From an uncultured Dechloromonas sp. (lineage in GTDB: Bacteria; Pseudomonadota; Gammaproteobacteria; Burkholderiales; Rhodocyclaceae), in the NCBI GenBank assembly GCA_946477505.1, contig CAMKYP010000207.1, positions 1-6,875 of the forward strand: a stretch of DNA of 6,875 nucleotides. Reading direction: 5' to 3'. A program made the translations under genes and the position numbers. Every line of letters begins with the position of its first letter. Position 1 is the stretch's first letter. Positions 1 to 6,452 of this stretch are shown piece by piece. The notes under the pieces are model-generated. The model made no database searches, was not told the origin of the DNA, and saw only the letters and a program-made list of their open reading frames with translations.

Positions 1-232
1 CGACTCCCTGATTCTGGCCCTCAAGGGCGCTTCGCCCGAATTGCGCGAGAAAATCTTCAAGAACATGTCGCAGCGAGCCGCGGAAATGCTGCGCGAAGAC
101 CTGGAGTCGAAGGGTCCGGTTCGCCTCTCCGAAGTGGAAGCCGAACAAAAGGAAATCCTCAAGATTGTTCGCCGCCTTGCCGACGAAGGCCAGATCGTGC
201 TCGGTGGCGCCGGCGGCGAACAAATGGTTTAA
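1..232 (+). CDS. fliG: Flagellar motor switch protein FliG, C-terminal end (partial, 5' end outside window)
   Basis: FliG is the rotor protein of the C-ring that meets the MotA stator and produces torque. Only the last 76 codons are present, read from base 2 and ending with TAA at 230-232. The stretch matches the final helices of the FliG C-terminal domain, with recognisable runs such as ALKGASPELREKIFKNMSQR and GPVRLSEVE. Charged residues that in E. coli FliG take part in torque generation can be lined up by eye: the Arg of MSQR, the Glu-Asp pair of LREDL (Asp-Asp in E. coli) and the Arg of GPVRL. The protein ends in GGEQMV, a short hydrophilic tail usual for the family. It lies 3 bases upstream of fliH, in the usual operon position. 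Identity is very secure; nothing can be said about the N-terminal and middle domains or the start. Confidence 0.97.
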   Translation, partial: DSLILALKGASPELREKIFKNMSQRAAEMLREDLESKGPVRLSEVEAEQKEILKIVRRLADEGQIVLGGAGGEQMV

Positions 233-235
233 CCG

Positions 236-955
236 ATGTCGCGCATCATTCCCAAGGAGCAGCTGGCCGGCTATCAGCGCTGGCAGATCGGCTCTTTCGA
301 CAAGCCAGCCGAGCCAAGCGCACCGGCAATTGACGACGCCGGATCGCTATCGGCGCAGGCCGCCGCCGAATCCGGACAACCTGATACAGGGACGGTCGTC
401 GATATTCCCTTCCCGACCGCCGACGACCTGGCACGCATCAACGATGCCGCTCGCACCGAAGGCTATCAGGCCGGCTATGAAGAAGGACTGGCTGCCGGAC
501 AGGCCGAGTTCGAGGCGCGCATGGCGGATCAAGCCGCGCAATTTTCGACGATCATCGGCAATCTTCAGGTTTCGCTGGCCCATCTGGATCAGGAAGTATC
601 CGACCAACTGCTCGACCTCGCGCTCGAAATCGCCTCGCAAGTGCTCCGCAACACGCTCCAGGTAGAACGAGAACGCTTGCTACCGACCATTCGCGAAGCC
701 ATGGCCGAACTGCCGCTGCACCACGGCAACATCTCGCTGCACCTCAACCCTCTGGATGCCGAGGCGCTATCTTCAACGCTCAAGGATCAACTGACCCACA
801 CCGGTGCCCACATCGTTCCGGACGTGGCTGTTTCCGAGGGCGGATGCTTGGTCAGGGCAGGCAGCAGCGAAATCGACGCCTCGATCGAAACGCGCTGGCG
901 GCGGGTTCTTGAAGCCATCGGCATTGAACCGACGCAATGGCTGACGAAAACCTGA
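236..955 (+). CDS. fliH: Flagellar export ATPase regulator/stator FliH
   Basis: FliH is a peripheral cytoplasmic protein that binds the FliI ATPase, restrains it and tethers it to the C-ring (through FliN) and the export gate. The 239-residue product is close to the usual length (235 in E. coli). The N-terminus carries YQRWQIGSFD (residues 13-22), with a Trp in the region where FliH contacts its docking partners. Residues 76-88 show a clean GxxxGxxxGxxxG repeat (Gly 76, 80, 84, 88), the helix-packing repeat typical of FliH. A mostly helical region follows (about 90-160). The C-terminal FliI-binding domain holds SEGGCLVRAGSSEIDASIE and TRWRRV (200-224), the best conserved part of the family. 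The ATG at 236 is 3 bases after the fliG stop and has no strong ribosome binding site, so coupling to fliG translation is likely. The last 19 bases overlap fliI. Confidence 0.95.
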   Translation: MSRIIPKEQLAGYQRWQIGSFDKPAEPSAPAIDDAGSLSAQAAAESGQPDTGTVVDIPFPTADDLARINDAARTEGYQAGYEEGLAAGQAEFEARMADQAAQFSTIIGNLQVSLAHLDQEVSDQLLDLALEIASQVLRNTLQVERERLLPTIREAMAELPLHHGNISLHLNPLDAEALSSTLKDQLTHTGAHIVPDVAVSEGGCLVRAGSSEIDASIETRWRRVLEAIGIEPTQWLTKT

Positions 956-2355
956 GCTCGCCACCGCCCGACCATCTTGGTCGCTGGCGGCGCTTCCTGG
1001 CCAACTGCCAAGCTGCGGCCAGCCAGGCACAACCCTTGTGGTCAACCGGCCGCCTGACGCGCATCAACGGATTGGTCATGGAGGCATCCGGCCTCAAGCT
1101 GCCGCTTGGCAGCACCTGCCGCATCATCCCTAGCGGAGGGACGCCGGTAGAAGCCGAAGTCGTCGGCTTTGCCGGCGAAAAAATCTACCTGATGCCATCC
1201 GACGACGTCTTCGGCCTCGCCCCCGGCGCCCGCGTCGAGGCGGTCGATGTGCCGCAAACCGGGCCACGCGTGGACGTTCCCCAATTCAAGCGGCGCCGTG
1301 CGATCGATCGCGCCAAGCAGGTGCCGGTCGGCGACGAGCTGCTCGGTCGCGTCGTCGACGGCGTCGGGCGCCCGCTCGACAACAAGGGCCCCCTCGCCAT
1401 TTCGACCACGCGTTCATTGCAGAGCCGCCCGTTCAACCCGATGATGCGGGCAGCCATCGACCAGCCGCTCGACGTCGGCATCCGGGCGATCAACGCCCTG
1501 CTCACCGTCGGGCGCGGCCAGCGTATGGGCTTGTTCGCCGGTTCCGGCGTCGGCAAGTCGGTTCTCCTCGGCATGATGGCGCGTTACACCGAAGCCGAAG
1601 TCATCGTTGTCGGTCTGATCGGCGAACGAGGACGCGAGGTCAAGGAGTTCATCGAACAAATCCTCGGCGAGGAAGGCATGCGGCGCTCCGTCGTCGTGGC
1701 CGCACCGGCCGACACCGGGCCGCTCATGCGCCTGCAGGGCGCCGCCTACGCCACGACCATCGCCGAGTACTTCCGCGACCAGGGCAAACAAGTCCTGCTG
1801 ATCATGGACTCGCTCACCCGCTTCGCCATGGCCCAGCGCGAGATTGCGCTCGCCATCGGTGAACCGCCGGCCACTCGAGGCTACCCGCCATCGGTTTTCG
1901 CCCGCCTCCCGCAATTGGTCGAACGCGCCGGCAACGGCCCGGAAGGCGGCGGCTCGATCACCGCCTTCTACACCGTGCTGGCCGAAGGCGACGACCAGCA
2001 GGACCCGATTGCCGACTCGGCGCGCGCCATTCTCGACGGCCACATCGTGCTATCCCGCACGCTGGCCGACGCCGGCCACTACCCCGCCATCGATATTGAA
2101 CAATCGATCAGCCGCGCCATGGTCAACTTGATTGATGCGCCGCACCTCGACCAGATTCGCAAATTCAAGGTGCTCTTCGCGCGCTATCAACGCTCTCGCG
2201 ACCTGATCTCAGTCGGCGCCTACGCACCGGGCTCCGACCCCGTTCTGGACCAGGCCATCGCGCTCTACCCGAGGATGGAAGGCTTCCTGCAACAACAACT
2301 GGCCGAACAGGCAGACTTTCCGGCCAGCCTTGAAGCACTTAAAACGCTGCTTTGA
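937..2355 (+). CDS. fliI: Flagellum-specific export ATPase FliI
   Basis: FliI is the hexameric ATPase of the flagellar type III export apparatus, related to the F1 beta subunit; it prepares substrate-chaperone complexes for export at the base of the motor. The 472-residue product has an N-terminal beta-barrel region (about 30-110), a catalytic domain (about 150-380) and a C-terminal helical domain. The Walker A loop is AGSGVGKS (201-208), with Lys207 and Ser208. GERGREV (229-235) supplies the probable catalytic Glu230. Walker B is VLLIMD (286-291). The ATP synthase alpha/beta signature is PAIDIEQSIS (383-392), followed by Arg393 in the arginine-finger position. All key residues are present, so it should be active. 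The ATG at 937 lies inside fliH in another frame (19-base overlap) and has no clear Shine-Dalgarno sequence; MADENLSS fits the usual variable FliI N-terminus. Length is slightly above the E. coli 457. Confidence 0.98.
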   Translation: MADENLSSPPPDHLGRWRRFLANCQAAASQAQPLWSTGRLTRINGLVMEASGLKLPLGSTCRIIPSGGTPVEAEVVGFAGEKIYLMPSDDVFGLAPGARVEAVDVPQTGPRVDVPQFKRRRAIDRAKQVPVGDELLGRVVDGVGRPLDNKGPLAISTTRSLQSRPFNPMMRAAIDQPLDVGIRAINALLTVGRGQRMGLFAGSGVGKSVLLGMMARYTEAEVIVVGLIGERGREVKEFIEQILGEEGMRRSVVVAAPADTGPLMRLQGAAYATTIAEYFRDQGKQVLLIMDSLTRFAMAQREIALAIGEPPATRGYPPSVFARLPQLVERAGNGPEGGGSITAFYTVLAEGDDQQDPIADSARAILDGHIVLSRTLADAGHYPAIDIEQSISRAMVNLIDAPHLDQIRKFKVLFARYQRSRDLISVGAYAPGSDPVLDQAIALYPRMEGFLQQQLAEQADFPASLEALKTLL

Positions 2356-2361
2356 TAATCC

Positions 2362-2820
2362 ATGCCCCAGACATTTTCGCTGCAGCCCTTGCTGGACCTG
2401 ATGCAAACCCGTACCGACGAGGCGACCCGGACCCTCGGAAAGCTGATTGCGGCCGAACAAAGCCAGCGCAGCCGCTTGCAAATGCTCGAGCAATATCGCG
2501 AAGAATACGCCCAGCGCCTGCGGGAAGCCGTCGCTCAAGGCATCACCCGGCTGGTCATGCTCAACTATCAGGATTTCCTGGCCAGAATCGACGAAGCCAT
2601 CGAGCAGCAACGGCTCGCCGTTAAGGACTCCGAGCGCAACACCAAGGCCGGGCAGGAGCACTGGCAAAGTCAGAACAAGCAATTGAAGGCGATCGACACC
2701 CTGTCCCAGCGACACGATGCCCGCGAGCGCTATCGTGAAAACAAGATCGAGCAAAAATTGCAGGACGAGTTCTCCACACGCAAATACGGCACCAAGGACC
2801 TTGCCGACCCGGACGCCTGA
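2362..2820 (+). CDS. fliJ: Flagellar export protein FliJ (central stalk/chaperone escort)
   Basis: FliJ is a small antiparallel coiled-coil protein that sits in the centre of the FliI ring, like the gamma subunit of F1, and also touches FlhA. The 152-residue product is almost wholly helical and highly charged, rich in Gln, Glu, Arg and Lys, with no membrane segment. Family features seen are FSLQPLLDL at the start, LNYQDFLARIDEAI (67-80) at the helix turn, and IDTLSQRHDARERYRENKIE (111-130) followed by QKLQDEF near the C-terminus. Length matches the usual 140-150. The ATG at 2362 follows the fliI stop by 6 bases; an in-frame TAA at 2356-2358 rules out any earlier start. Position between fliI and fliK agrees with the call. 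Confidence 0.95.
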   Translation: MPQTFSLQPLLDLMQTRTDEATRTLGKLIAAEQSQRSRLQMLEQYREEYAQRLREAVAQGITRLVMLNYQDFLARIDEAIEQQRLAVKDSERNTKAGQEHWQSQNKQLKAIDTLSQRHDARERYRENKIEQKLQDEFSTRKYGTKDLADPDA

Positions 2821-2861
2821 CAGGCACACATATTGCTGACAGCTGGCTGAACAATCTTTTC

Positions 2862-2867
2862 AAGGAT
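2862..2867 (+). promoter_or_regulatory. Ribosome binding site of fliK
   Basis: AAGGAT lies 6 bases before the ATG at 2874, a good distance. It supports that start in a reading frame that stays open further upstream but offers no usual start codon nearby. Confidence 0.65.
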
Positions 2868-2873
2868 CTGGCC

Positions 2874-3932
2874 ATGGGCCTGAGTGTCATTTCGCAGCTG
2901 GCGACCGTCGCCAGCGCAAACCCTGCCACCGCCCCGGGCGCTGCAAACAGCGCGCCGCCAGGGGATTTTGCTGCCCTGCTGTCAGGCCAGTCCTTGGCAG
3001 CCCTCATGGCGGGAAGCGATACCTCGCTCACCCTAAAAATCGCGGCCGACGATACGAGCAAACAGGACTCACTCACGGGCGATACAACTGCCGACGCCGG
3101 CGTATCCGTACTCGATCCGGCAGCACTCATCGCCATGCTCGGCTCAGCCCAGACCCAGCCCACGATCCACAGCGATGCTTCAAATGGCGCGTTGAACGAC
3201 GAAGCGCTTGCCGATGGCTCGAGCACTCCATGGGTAGGCGGAAGCGAGCCGAAACTGAGAGACATGCCCGCCTCCGACAAGATGCTGTCCTCACAGAACA
3301 AGCCGCAGGACGTGCTGAACACCACAGAACAATTGGCGAATGATTCTGCACCGGCAAGCAAAGCGGCGCTCGATACGGCAAATATTGCCGCCGCCGGCCA
3401 GCAAGCCGCCAGCAGCGTCCCGGCCTTCAGTGAAGCGATTGCCGCCTCGCTCCATCAACGGGGTATCGCACCAGGCACGCAGCCGCACGCGAGCAGCATC
3501 CCTGCGCCCCTGCATAGCCCGGCATGGTCACAGCAATTCAGCGAGAAGGTGGTCTGGATGGCCAACCAGGAGGTGCAAAGCGCCCAAATCAACATCAATC
3601 CGCCACAACTCGGTCCCGTACAGATCACCCTGAGCCTGAACGGTGACCAGGCAACCGCTGTATTCGCGTCGCCCCATGCCGAGGTGCGCCAGGCCATCGA
3701 AAGTTCCATGTCCCAACTGAAGGAAATGCTTGCTTCCGCCGGCATCAGCCTGGGCGACACCAATGTCGGTGCAAATCTGGCACAGCAAAACCAGAATAGC
3801 CCTTTCCCAACGCCAAACAGAACCCAAGCAACGCTTGAAAACGCTATACTCCCGGCCAATGACAATGCGCCAGGCGCAGGTGTCGCAACGCCCCTGCAAC
3901 AAGGCCGGGGCCTTGTAGACCTGTTTGCCTGA
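2874..3932 (+). CDS. fliK: Flagellar hook-length control protein FliK
   Basis: FliK is exported through the growing hook, measures its length and makes FlhB switch from rod/hook to filament substrates. The 352-residue product has two parts. Residues 1 to about 210 are low-complexity, rich in Ala, Ser, Asp and Gln and probably disordered, as expected of a secreted ruler; I find no Cys and only 5 Arg in the whole protein. Residues about 215-300 form the conserved hook-length control domain: WSQQFSEKVVWMANQEVQSA, then ININPPQLGPVQITLSLNGD (239-258) and a helix 268-289 ending in LASAGISLGDTNV. The last residues GLVDLFA resemble the conserved FliK end. It is shorter than Salmonella FliK (405), which is normal given how variable the ruler part is. 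The call rests on the C-terminal domain and gene position; the N-terminal half is not recognisable alone. Confidence 0.93.
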   Translation: MGLSVISQLATVASANPATAPGAANSAPPGDFAALLSGQSLAALMAGSDTSLTLKIAADDTSKQDSLTGDTTADAGVSVLDPAALIAMLGSAQTQPTIHSDASNGALNDEALADGSSTPWVGGSEPKLRDMPASDKMLSSQNKPQDVLNTTEQLANDSAPASKAALDTANIAAAGQQAASSVPAFSEAIAASLHQRGIAPGTQPHASSIPAPLHSPAWSQQFSEKVVWMANQEVQSAQININPPQLGPVQITLSLNGDQATAVFASPHAEVRQAIESSMSQLKEMLASAGISLGDTNVGANLAQQNQNSPFPTPNRTQATLENAILPANDNAPGAGVATPLQQGRGLVDLFA

Positions 3933-3952
3933 CGGACTAGGAAACGCTAGAC

Positions 3953-3959
3953 AGGAGAG
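3953..3959 (+). promoter_or_regulatory. Ribosome binding site of fliL
   Basis: AGGAGAG in the 30-base fliK-fliL gap lies just upstream of the ATG at 3963. It is among the strongest sites in the window and fits a protein that starts afresh rather than by coupling to fliK. Confidence 0.7.
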
Positions 3960-3962
3960 AAC

Positions 3963-4529
3963 ATGGCCAAGGATGCCAAGCCAGCGGAAGAAGGGGCAGA
4001 AGTCGCCCCGAAAAAAAGCAAAAAACTGTTGATCATCATCTTGGCCGTTGTTCTGGTGGTTGTCCTGGCCGGCGGTGGCGCTGCTTTCATGCTGCTCAAA
4101 AAAGGCGATCACGAAGAAGGTGACGAGGAAGTCGCCGAAGAAACCGCCAAGCCCAAGAAAAAGGACAAAAAGAAAGAGGCCCACGCCGCTCCGGTCTTTA
4201 TCAACCTCGAGCCGTTCACGGTCAATCTGGTTCCTGAAACCGGCGATCAATACCTGCAGGTGATCCTTTCGCTTGAACTCGAAGATGCGACCGCCGACCC
4301 GCAACTCAAGGCATTGACACCCAAAATTCGCAATAACATTACCTTGCTGCTTTCCTCCAAGAAAGCGTCGGAATTGCTACCGAAGGAAGGTAAAGAAAAG
4401 CTGGCCGAAGCACTCAAAGAAGAGATCAATTCGGTCATTGAACCGCCCAAGAAGAATAAAAAAGGCGAGATCACGGCTTCCGAGGGCCCGGTCAAAACCG
4501 TCCTTTTCACCTCTTTCATCATCCAGTAA
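3963..4529 (+). CDS. fliL: Flagellar basal body-associated protein FliL
   Basis: FliL is a single-pass inner-membrane protein that surrounds or supports the MotAB stators and helps torque or swarming at high load. The 188-residue product has a short cytoplasmic N-terminus with a basic patch (KKSKK, 17-21), one membrane helix at about 22-45, then a periplasmic part. The linker at 49-73 is strikingly split: an acidic half (DHEEGDEEVAEE) followed by a Lys-rich half (KPKKKDKKKE). The conserved domain begins with PVFINLEPFTVNLV (77-90), continues through QYLQVILSLEL (96-106) and ends with VLFTSFIIQ, the usual FliL terminus. A second Lys-rich patch (PPKKNKKGE, 161-169) interrupts the C-terminal part. 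The coding DNA around the linker is purine-rich and lower in GC than its neighbours because of the Lys and Glu codons. It stands directly before fliM, as in many proteobacteria. Confidence 0.95.
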   Translation: MAKDAKPAEEGAEVAPKKSKKLLIIILAVVLVVVLAGGGAAFMLLKKGDHEEGDEEVAEETAKPKKKDKKKEAHAAPVFINLEPFTVNLVPETGDQYLQVILSLELEDATADPQLKALTPKIRNNITLLLSSKKASELLPKEGKEKLAEALKEEINSVIEPPKKNKKGEITASEGPVKTVLFTSFIIQ

Positions 4530-4533
4530 GGAG
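4528..4533 (+). promoter_or_regulatory. Ribosome binding site of fliM overlapping the fliL stop codon
   Basis: AAGGAG shares its first two bases with the fliL TAA (4527-4529) and stands only 2 bases from the fliM ATG at 4536. That is closer than the usual 5-9 bases. The start is still fixed by the conserved FliM N-terminus, so termination-reinitiation from fliL may contribute. Confidence 0.6.
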
Positions 4534-4535
4534 CC

Positions 4536-5552
4536 ATGGCAGGCGACTTTCTCTCCCAGGATGAGGTTGACGCCCTACTGAAGGGCGTCACCGGCGAGAC
4601 TGACGAACCTGAGGACAGCGCAGGTGAAGGCGCGGGTATTCGCGCCTACAACATCGGTACCCAGGAACGGATCGTCCGCGGCCGGATGCCGACCCTGGAG
4701 TTGGTCAATGAGCGCTTTGCCCGTTATCTGCGTATCGGCCTGTTCAACTACATGCACCGGAACGCGGAAATCTCGGTCGGCCCGATTCGCGTCCAGAAAT
4801 ACAGCGAGTTCATCCGCAACCTCGTCGTTCCGACCAACCTGAACCTCGTCGTCGCCAAGCCCTTGCGGGGCACGGCACTCTTCGTGTTCGACCCGAACCT
4901 GGTCTTCCTGGTGGTGGACAACATGTTCGGTGGCGACGGGCGCTTCCATACGCGAGTCGAAGGGCGTGACTTCACTGCAACCGAGCAACGCATCATCCAG
5001 GGCTTGCTCAACGTGGTGTTTACCGAATACAGCAAGTCGTGGAAACCCGTCTACGACATGAGCTTCGAATACATCCGTTCGGAGATGAATTCGCAGTTTG
5101 CCAACATTGCCACGCCTTCGGAAATCGTGGTTTCCACGACTTTTACGCTCGAGTTCGGTGGTGCAACGGCAGACATGCACATCTGCTTCCCCTATTCGAT
5201 GCTGGAGCCCATCCGCGATCTCCTGTACAGCACCATGCAAAGCGACCAGTTGTCTTCGGACAAACGCTGGATCGGTACCCTGCGCAAGCAGCTGCAAGGT
5301 GCCGAGGTTGAAATCGTAGCCATGCTCGGCTCAGGCAAGGTATCGCTGGGACAGATACTCAGACTCAAGGTCGGTGACGTCATTCCCCTGCACATCCCGG
5401 ACAAGATCGAGGCCTTGGTCGACAGCGTTCCGTTGATGGAGTGCACCTACGGCCAGCAGAATGGCCAATACGCTTTAAAGGTCGAGCGATTCATCGCCGC
5501 CTCGCCGGAAACCGCCCACGCGGAACCGGCACCAGGAGAAAACAATGGCTGA
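4536..5552 (+). CDS. fliM: Flagellar motor switch protein FliM
   Basis: FliM forms the wall of the C-ring, binds phosphorylated CheY and passes the signal to FliG to change rotation direction. The 338-residue product is near the usual length (334 in E. coli). The CheY-P-binding segment LSQDEVDALLKG (6-17) is intact, followed by an acidic flexible linker (about 20-33). The middle CheC-like domain runs from about 45 to 230 and contains the FliG-contacting GGxG loop as FGGDG (131-135). The C-terminal SpoA-type domain (about 250-320) mediates packing with FliN and includes GSGKVSLGQILRLKVGDVIP (265-284). Everything needed for a working switch is present, which implies the organism has CheY-type chemotaxis. 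It starts 6 bases after the fliL stop, and its last 8 bases overlap fliN. Confidence 0.98.
   Translation: MAGDFLSQDEVDALLKGVTGETDEPEDSAGEGAGIRAYNIGTQERIVRGRMPTLELVNERFARYLRIGLFNYMHRNAEISVGPIRVQKYSEFIRNLVVPTNLNLVVAKPLRGTALFVFDPNLVFLVVDNMFGGDGRFHTRVEGRDFTATEQRIIQGLLNVVFTEYSKSWKPVYDMSFEYIRSEMNSQFANIATPSEIVVSTTFTLEFGGATADMHICFPYSMLEPIRDLLYSTMQSDQLSSDKRWIGTLRKQLQGAEVEIVAMLGSGKVSLGQILRLKVGDVIPLHIPDKIEALVDSVPLMECTYGQQNGQYALKVERFIAASPETAHAEPAPGENNG
5534..5539 (+). promoter_or_regulatory. Ribosome binding site of fliN inside the end of fliM
   Basis: AGGAGA lies 5 bases before the fliN ATG at 5545 and inside the last fliM codons. It fixes the start and suggests direct initiation as well as coupling. 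Confidence 0.7.
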
Positions 5553-5988
5553 CGAAATGGAAAACATCGAGAGTAACGCCGCCGAGGAAGGCCAGATCAG
5601 CGAAGATGACTGGGCTGCCGCCATGGCCGAGCAGGCCGTTTCAGACGCTCCGGCCGAGCCGGTCAATGCCCAGCCGGCGAACATTTTCCCCTCGTTCGGC
5701 AGCAACAACGGCAATGTCGGCATGATGAACGAACTCGACATGATTCTGGACATTCCGGTTCAGATCACTGTTGAGCTCGGCCGCACGAAGATCACCATCA
5801 AGAACCTGCTGCAGCTTGCCCATGGCTCGGTCGTCGAACTCGATGCGATGGCCGGCGAGCCGATGGATGTCATGGTCAACGGCACCCTGATCGCGCAGGG
5901 CGAGGTGGTCGTGGTCAATGACAAATTCGGTATCCGTCTGACCGACATCATCACGCCATCGGAACGGATGCGTAAGCTCAATCGCTGA
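5545..5988 (+). CDS. fliN: Flagellar motor switch protein FliN
   Basis: FliN forms the base of the C-ring with FliM and docks FliH, so it links the rotor to the export ATPase. The 147-residue product (137 in E. coli) begins with an acidic stretch holding EDDWAAAMAEQ (20-30), the conserved Trp-containing segment of proteobacterial FliN, then a Pro/Ala/Asn linker. The SpoA domain covers about 64-140: DMILDIPVQITVELGRTKIT (65-84), then GSVVELDAMAGEPMDVMVNG (94-113), then QGEVVVVNDKFGIRLTDI and the end ITPSERMRKLNR. Similarity to E. coli FliN is very high throughout this part. The ATG overlaps the fliM stop (ATGGCTGA, 8 bases), which allows coupled synthesis of the two C-ring partners. The gap to fliO downstream (5989-6047) is the largest in the window. 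Confidence 0.98.
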   Translation: MADEMENIESNAAEEGQISEDDWAAAMAEQAVSDAPAEPVNAQPANIFPSFGSNNGNVGMMNELDMILDIPVQITVELGRTKITIKNLLQLAHGSVVELDAMAGEPMDVMVNGTLIAQGEVVVVNDKFGIRLTDIITPSERMRKLNR

Positions 5989-6000
5989 ACGCGCTGCGGA

Positions 6001-6042
6001 GTTTCGATTAAGATAGCGGGCTACGATCTCCGCTAGCGAAAC
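6001..6042 (+). repeat. Nested inverted repeat (potential mRNA hairpin) between fliN and fliO
   Basis: An outer 6-base stem pairs 6001-6006 (GTTTCG) with 6037-6042 (CGAAAC). Inside it, 6014-6019 (TAGCGG) pairs perfectly with 6030-6035 (CCGCTA), extended by one G-U pair (6020/6029), leaving an 8-base loop (6021-6028). The left arm has a 7-base bulge (6007-6013) and the right arm one base (6036). It fills most of the non-coding gap and ends 5 bases before the fliO start codon. No T-run follows, so a factor-independent terminator is unlikely. It could limit fliO translation, mark an mRNA processing point, or be chance. Confidence 0.5.
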
Positions 6043-6047
6043 CCGTC

Positions 6048-6452
6048 TTGTTACGCATCCTACTCCTGCTCGTTCCTGCCGCAGCCCAAGCCGGCGAAGC
6101 CGTTCAACCAGGCCTCTCGTCAGGAACCTACATCCAGGCCGGCTTCGCCCTGGCCCTCATCGTCGCCTTGCTCGCCGCAACGGCCTGGCTGGCACGCAAG
6201 GTTTCCGGAGGCAAGGGTTTCGGGCAGGCCGGCATGAAGGTTATCGGCGGTGTTGCGCTCGGCCCGCGCGAGCGCATCGTGCTGGTTGAAGTCGGCAATG
6301 ACTGGCTGGTCATCGGCATCGTTCCTGGTCAGATTCGTACGCTGCACCGCCTCGACAAGGGTAGCCTCCCTGACGCAACGTCCGCCTCCTCGGCGGAAAA
6401 ACCTTTTGCCCAATGGCTGCAAACCGTCACCAATCGCTCGCAACATGATTAA
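6048..6452 (+). CDS. fliO: Flagellar export apparatus assembly protein FliO
   Basis: FliO is a small inner-membrane protein that helps assemble FliP into the export gate and is absent from the finished complex in Salmonella. The 134-residue product starts with a short hydrophobic run (MLRILLLLVPAAAQAG) that looks like a signal peptide with a possible cut after AQA. A membrane helix follows at about 29-48, then a basic cytoplasmic domain with the family core GGVALGPRERIVLVEVGNDW (67-86) and LVIGIVPGQIRTLHRLDKG. TTG at 6048 is chosen because the frame is closed by TAA at 6009-6011 and no ATG, GTG or other TTG lies between; the next ATG falls after the membrane helix. No ribosome binding site is visible, and the hairpin at 6001-6042 sits directly before it, so expression is probably low. 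Its last 8 bases overlap fliP. Confidence 0.88.
   Translation: MLRILLLLVPAAAQAGEAVQPGLSSGTYIQAGFALALIVALLAATAWLARKVSGGKGFGQAGMKVIGGVALGPRERIVLVEVGNDWLVIGIVPGQIRTLHRLDKGSLPDATSASSAEKPFAQWLQTVTNRSQHD

Noticed and set aside
265..479. Repeated 10-mer GGCCGGCTAT at 265-274 and 470-479 in fliH
   Set aside because: Both copies simply encode Ala-Gly-Tyr with the preferred codons of a GC-rich genome; the flanks differ.
165..665. 166-codon + strand frame overlapping fliG and fliH
   Set aside because: It has an Arg/Ser/Pro-rich composition typical of a shifted frame, and the same DNA encodes conserved FliH motifs in the other frame.
2833..2855. Possible sigma-70 promoter before fliK (TTGCTG ... AACAAT) and an 11-base-spaced GCTGA direct repeat
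   Set aside because: The spacing between the two hexamers is about 11 bases, too short for a promoter, and both boxes are poor. A 5-base repeat is likely chance.
2820..2873. Open frame upstream of the fliK ATG that reads as an amphipathic peptide (ADSWLNNLFKDLA), possible N-terminal extension of FliK
   Set aside because: No ATG, GTG or TTG begins it in this gap (only an ATT at 2832), while the ATG at 2874 has a well-placed AAGGAT.
4011..4025. A7-GC-A6 tract at the start of fliL as a programmed frameshift or slippage site
   Set aside because: In the fliL frame it reads AAA AAA AGC AAA AAA, which does not fit the phase of the classical -1 slippery heptamer, and the Lys-Lys-Ser-Lys-Lys it encodes is a normal basic patch before the membrane helix.
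3528..4304. Long open frame on the - strand (258 codons) opposite fliK/fliL; similar ones opposite fliI (1414-2043), fliI/fliJ (2209-2829), fliJ/fliK (2621-3361) and fliM (4575-5297)
   Set aside because: Each lies opposite a well-identified + strand gene in GC-rich DNA, where antisense frames stay open by codon bias. None gives a recognisable protein or has a sensible gene context.
6029..6052. Right arm of the fliN-fliO hairpin as a factor-independent terminator
   Set aside because: The stem is followed by CCGTCTTGTT and not a T-run, and fliO/fliP downstream belong to the same gene set.
6187..6202. TGGCACGC... inside fliO as a sigma-54 (-24/-12) promoter
   Set aside because: The -24-like TGGCAC is present but no TTGC or GC stands at the required distance, and it lies within conserved FliO coding sequence.
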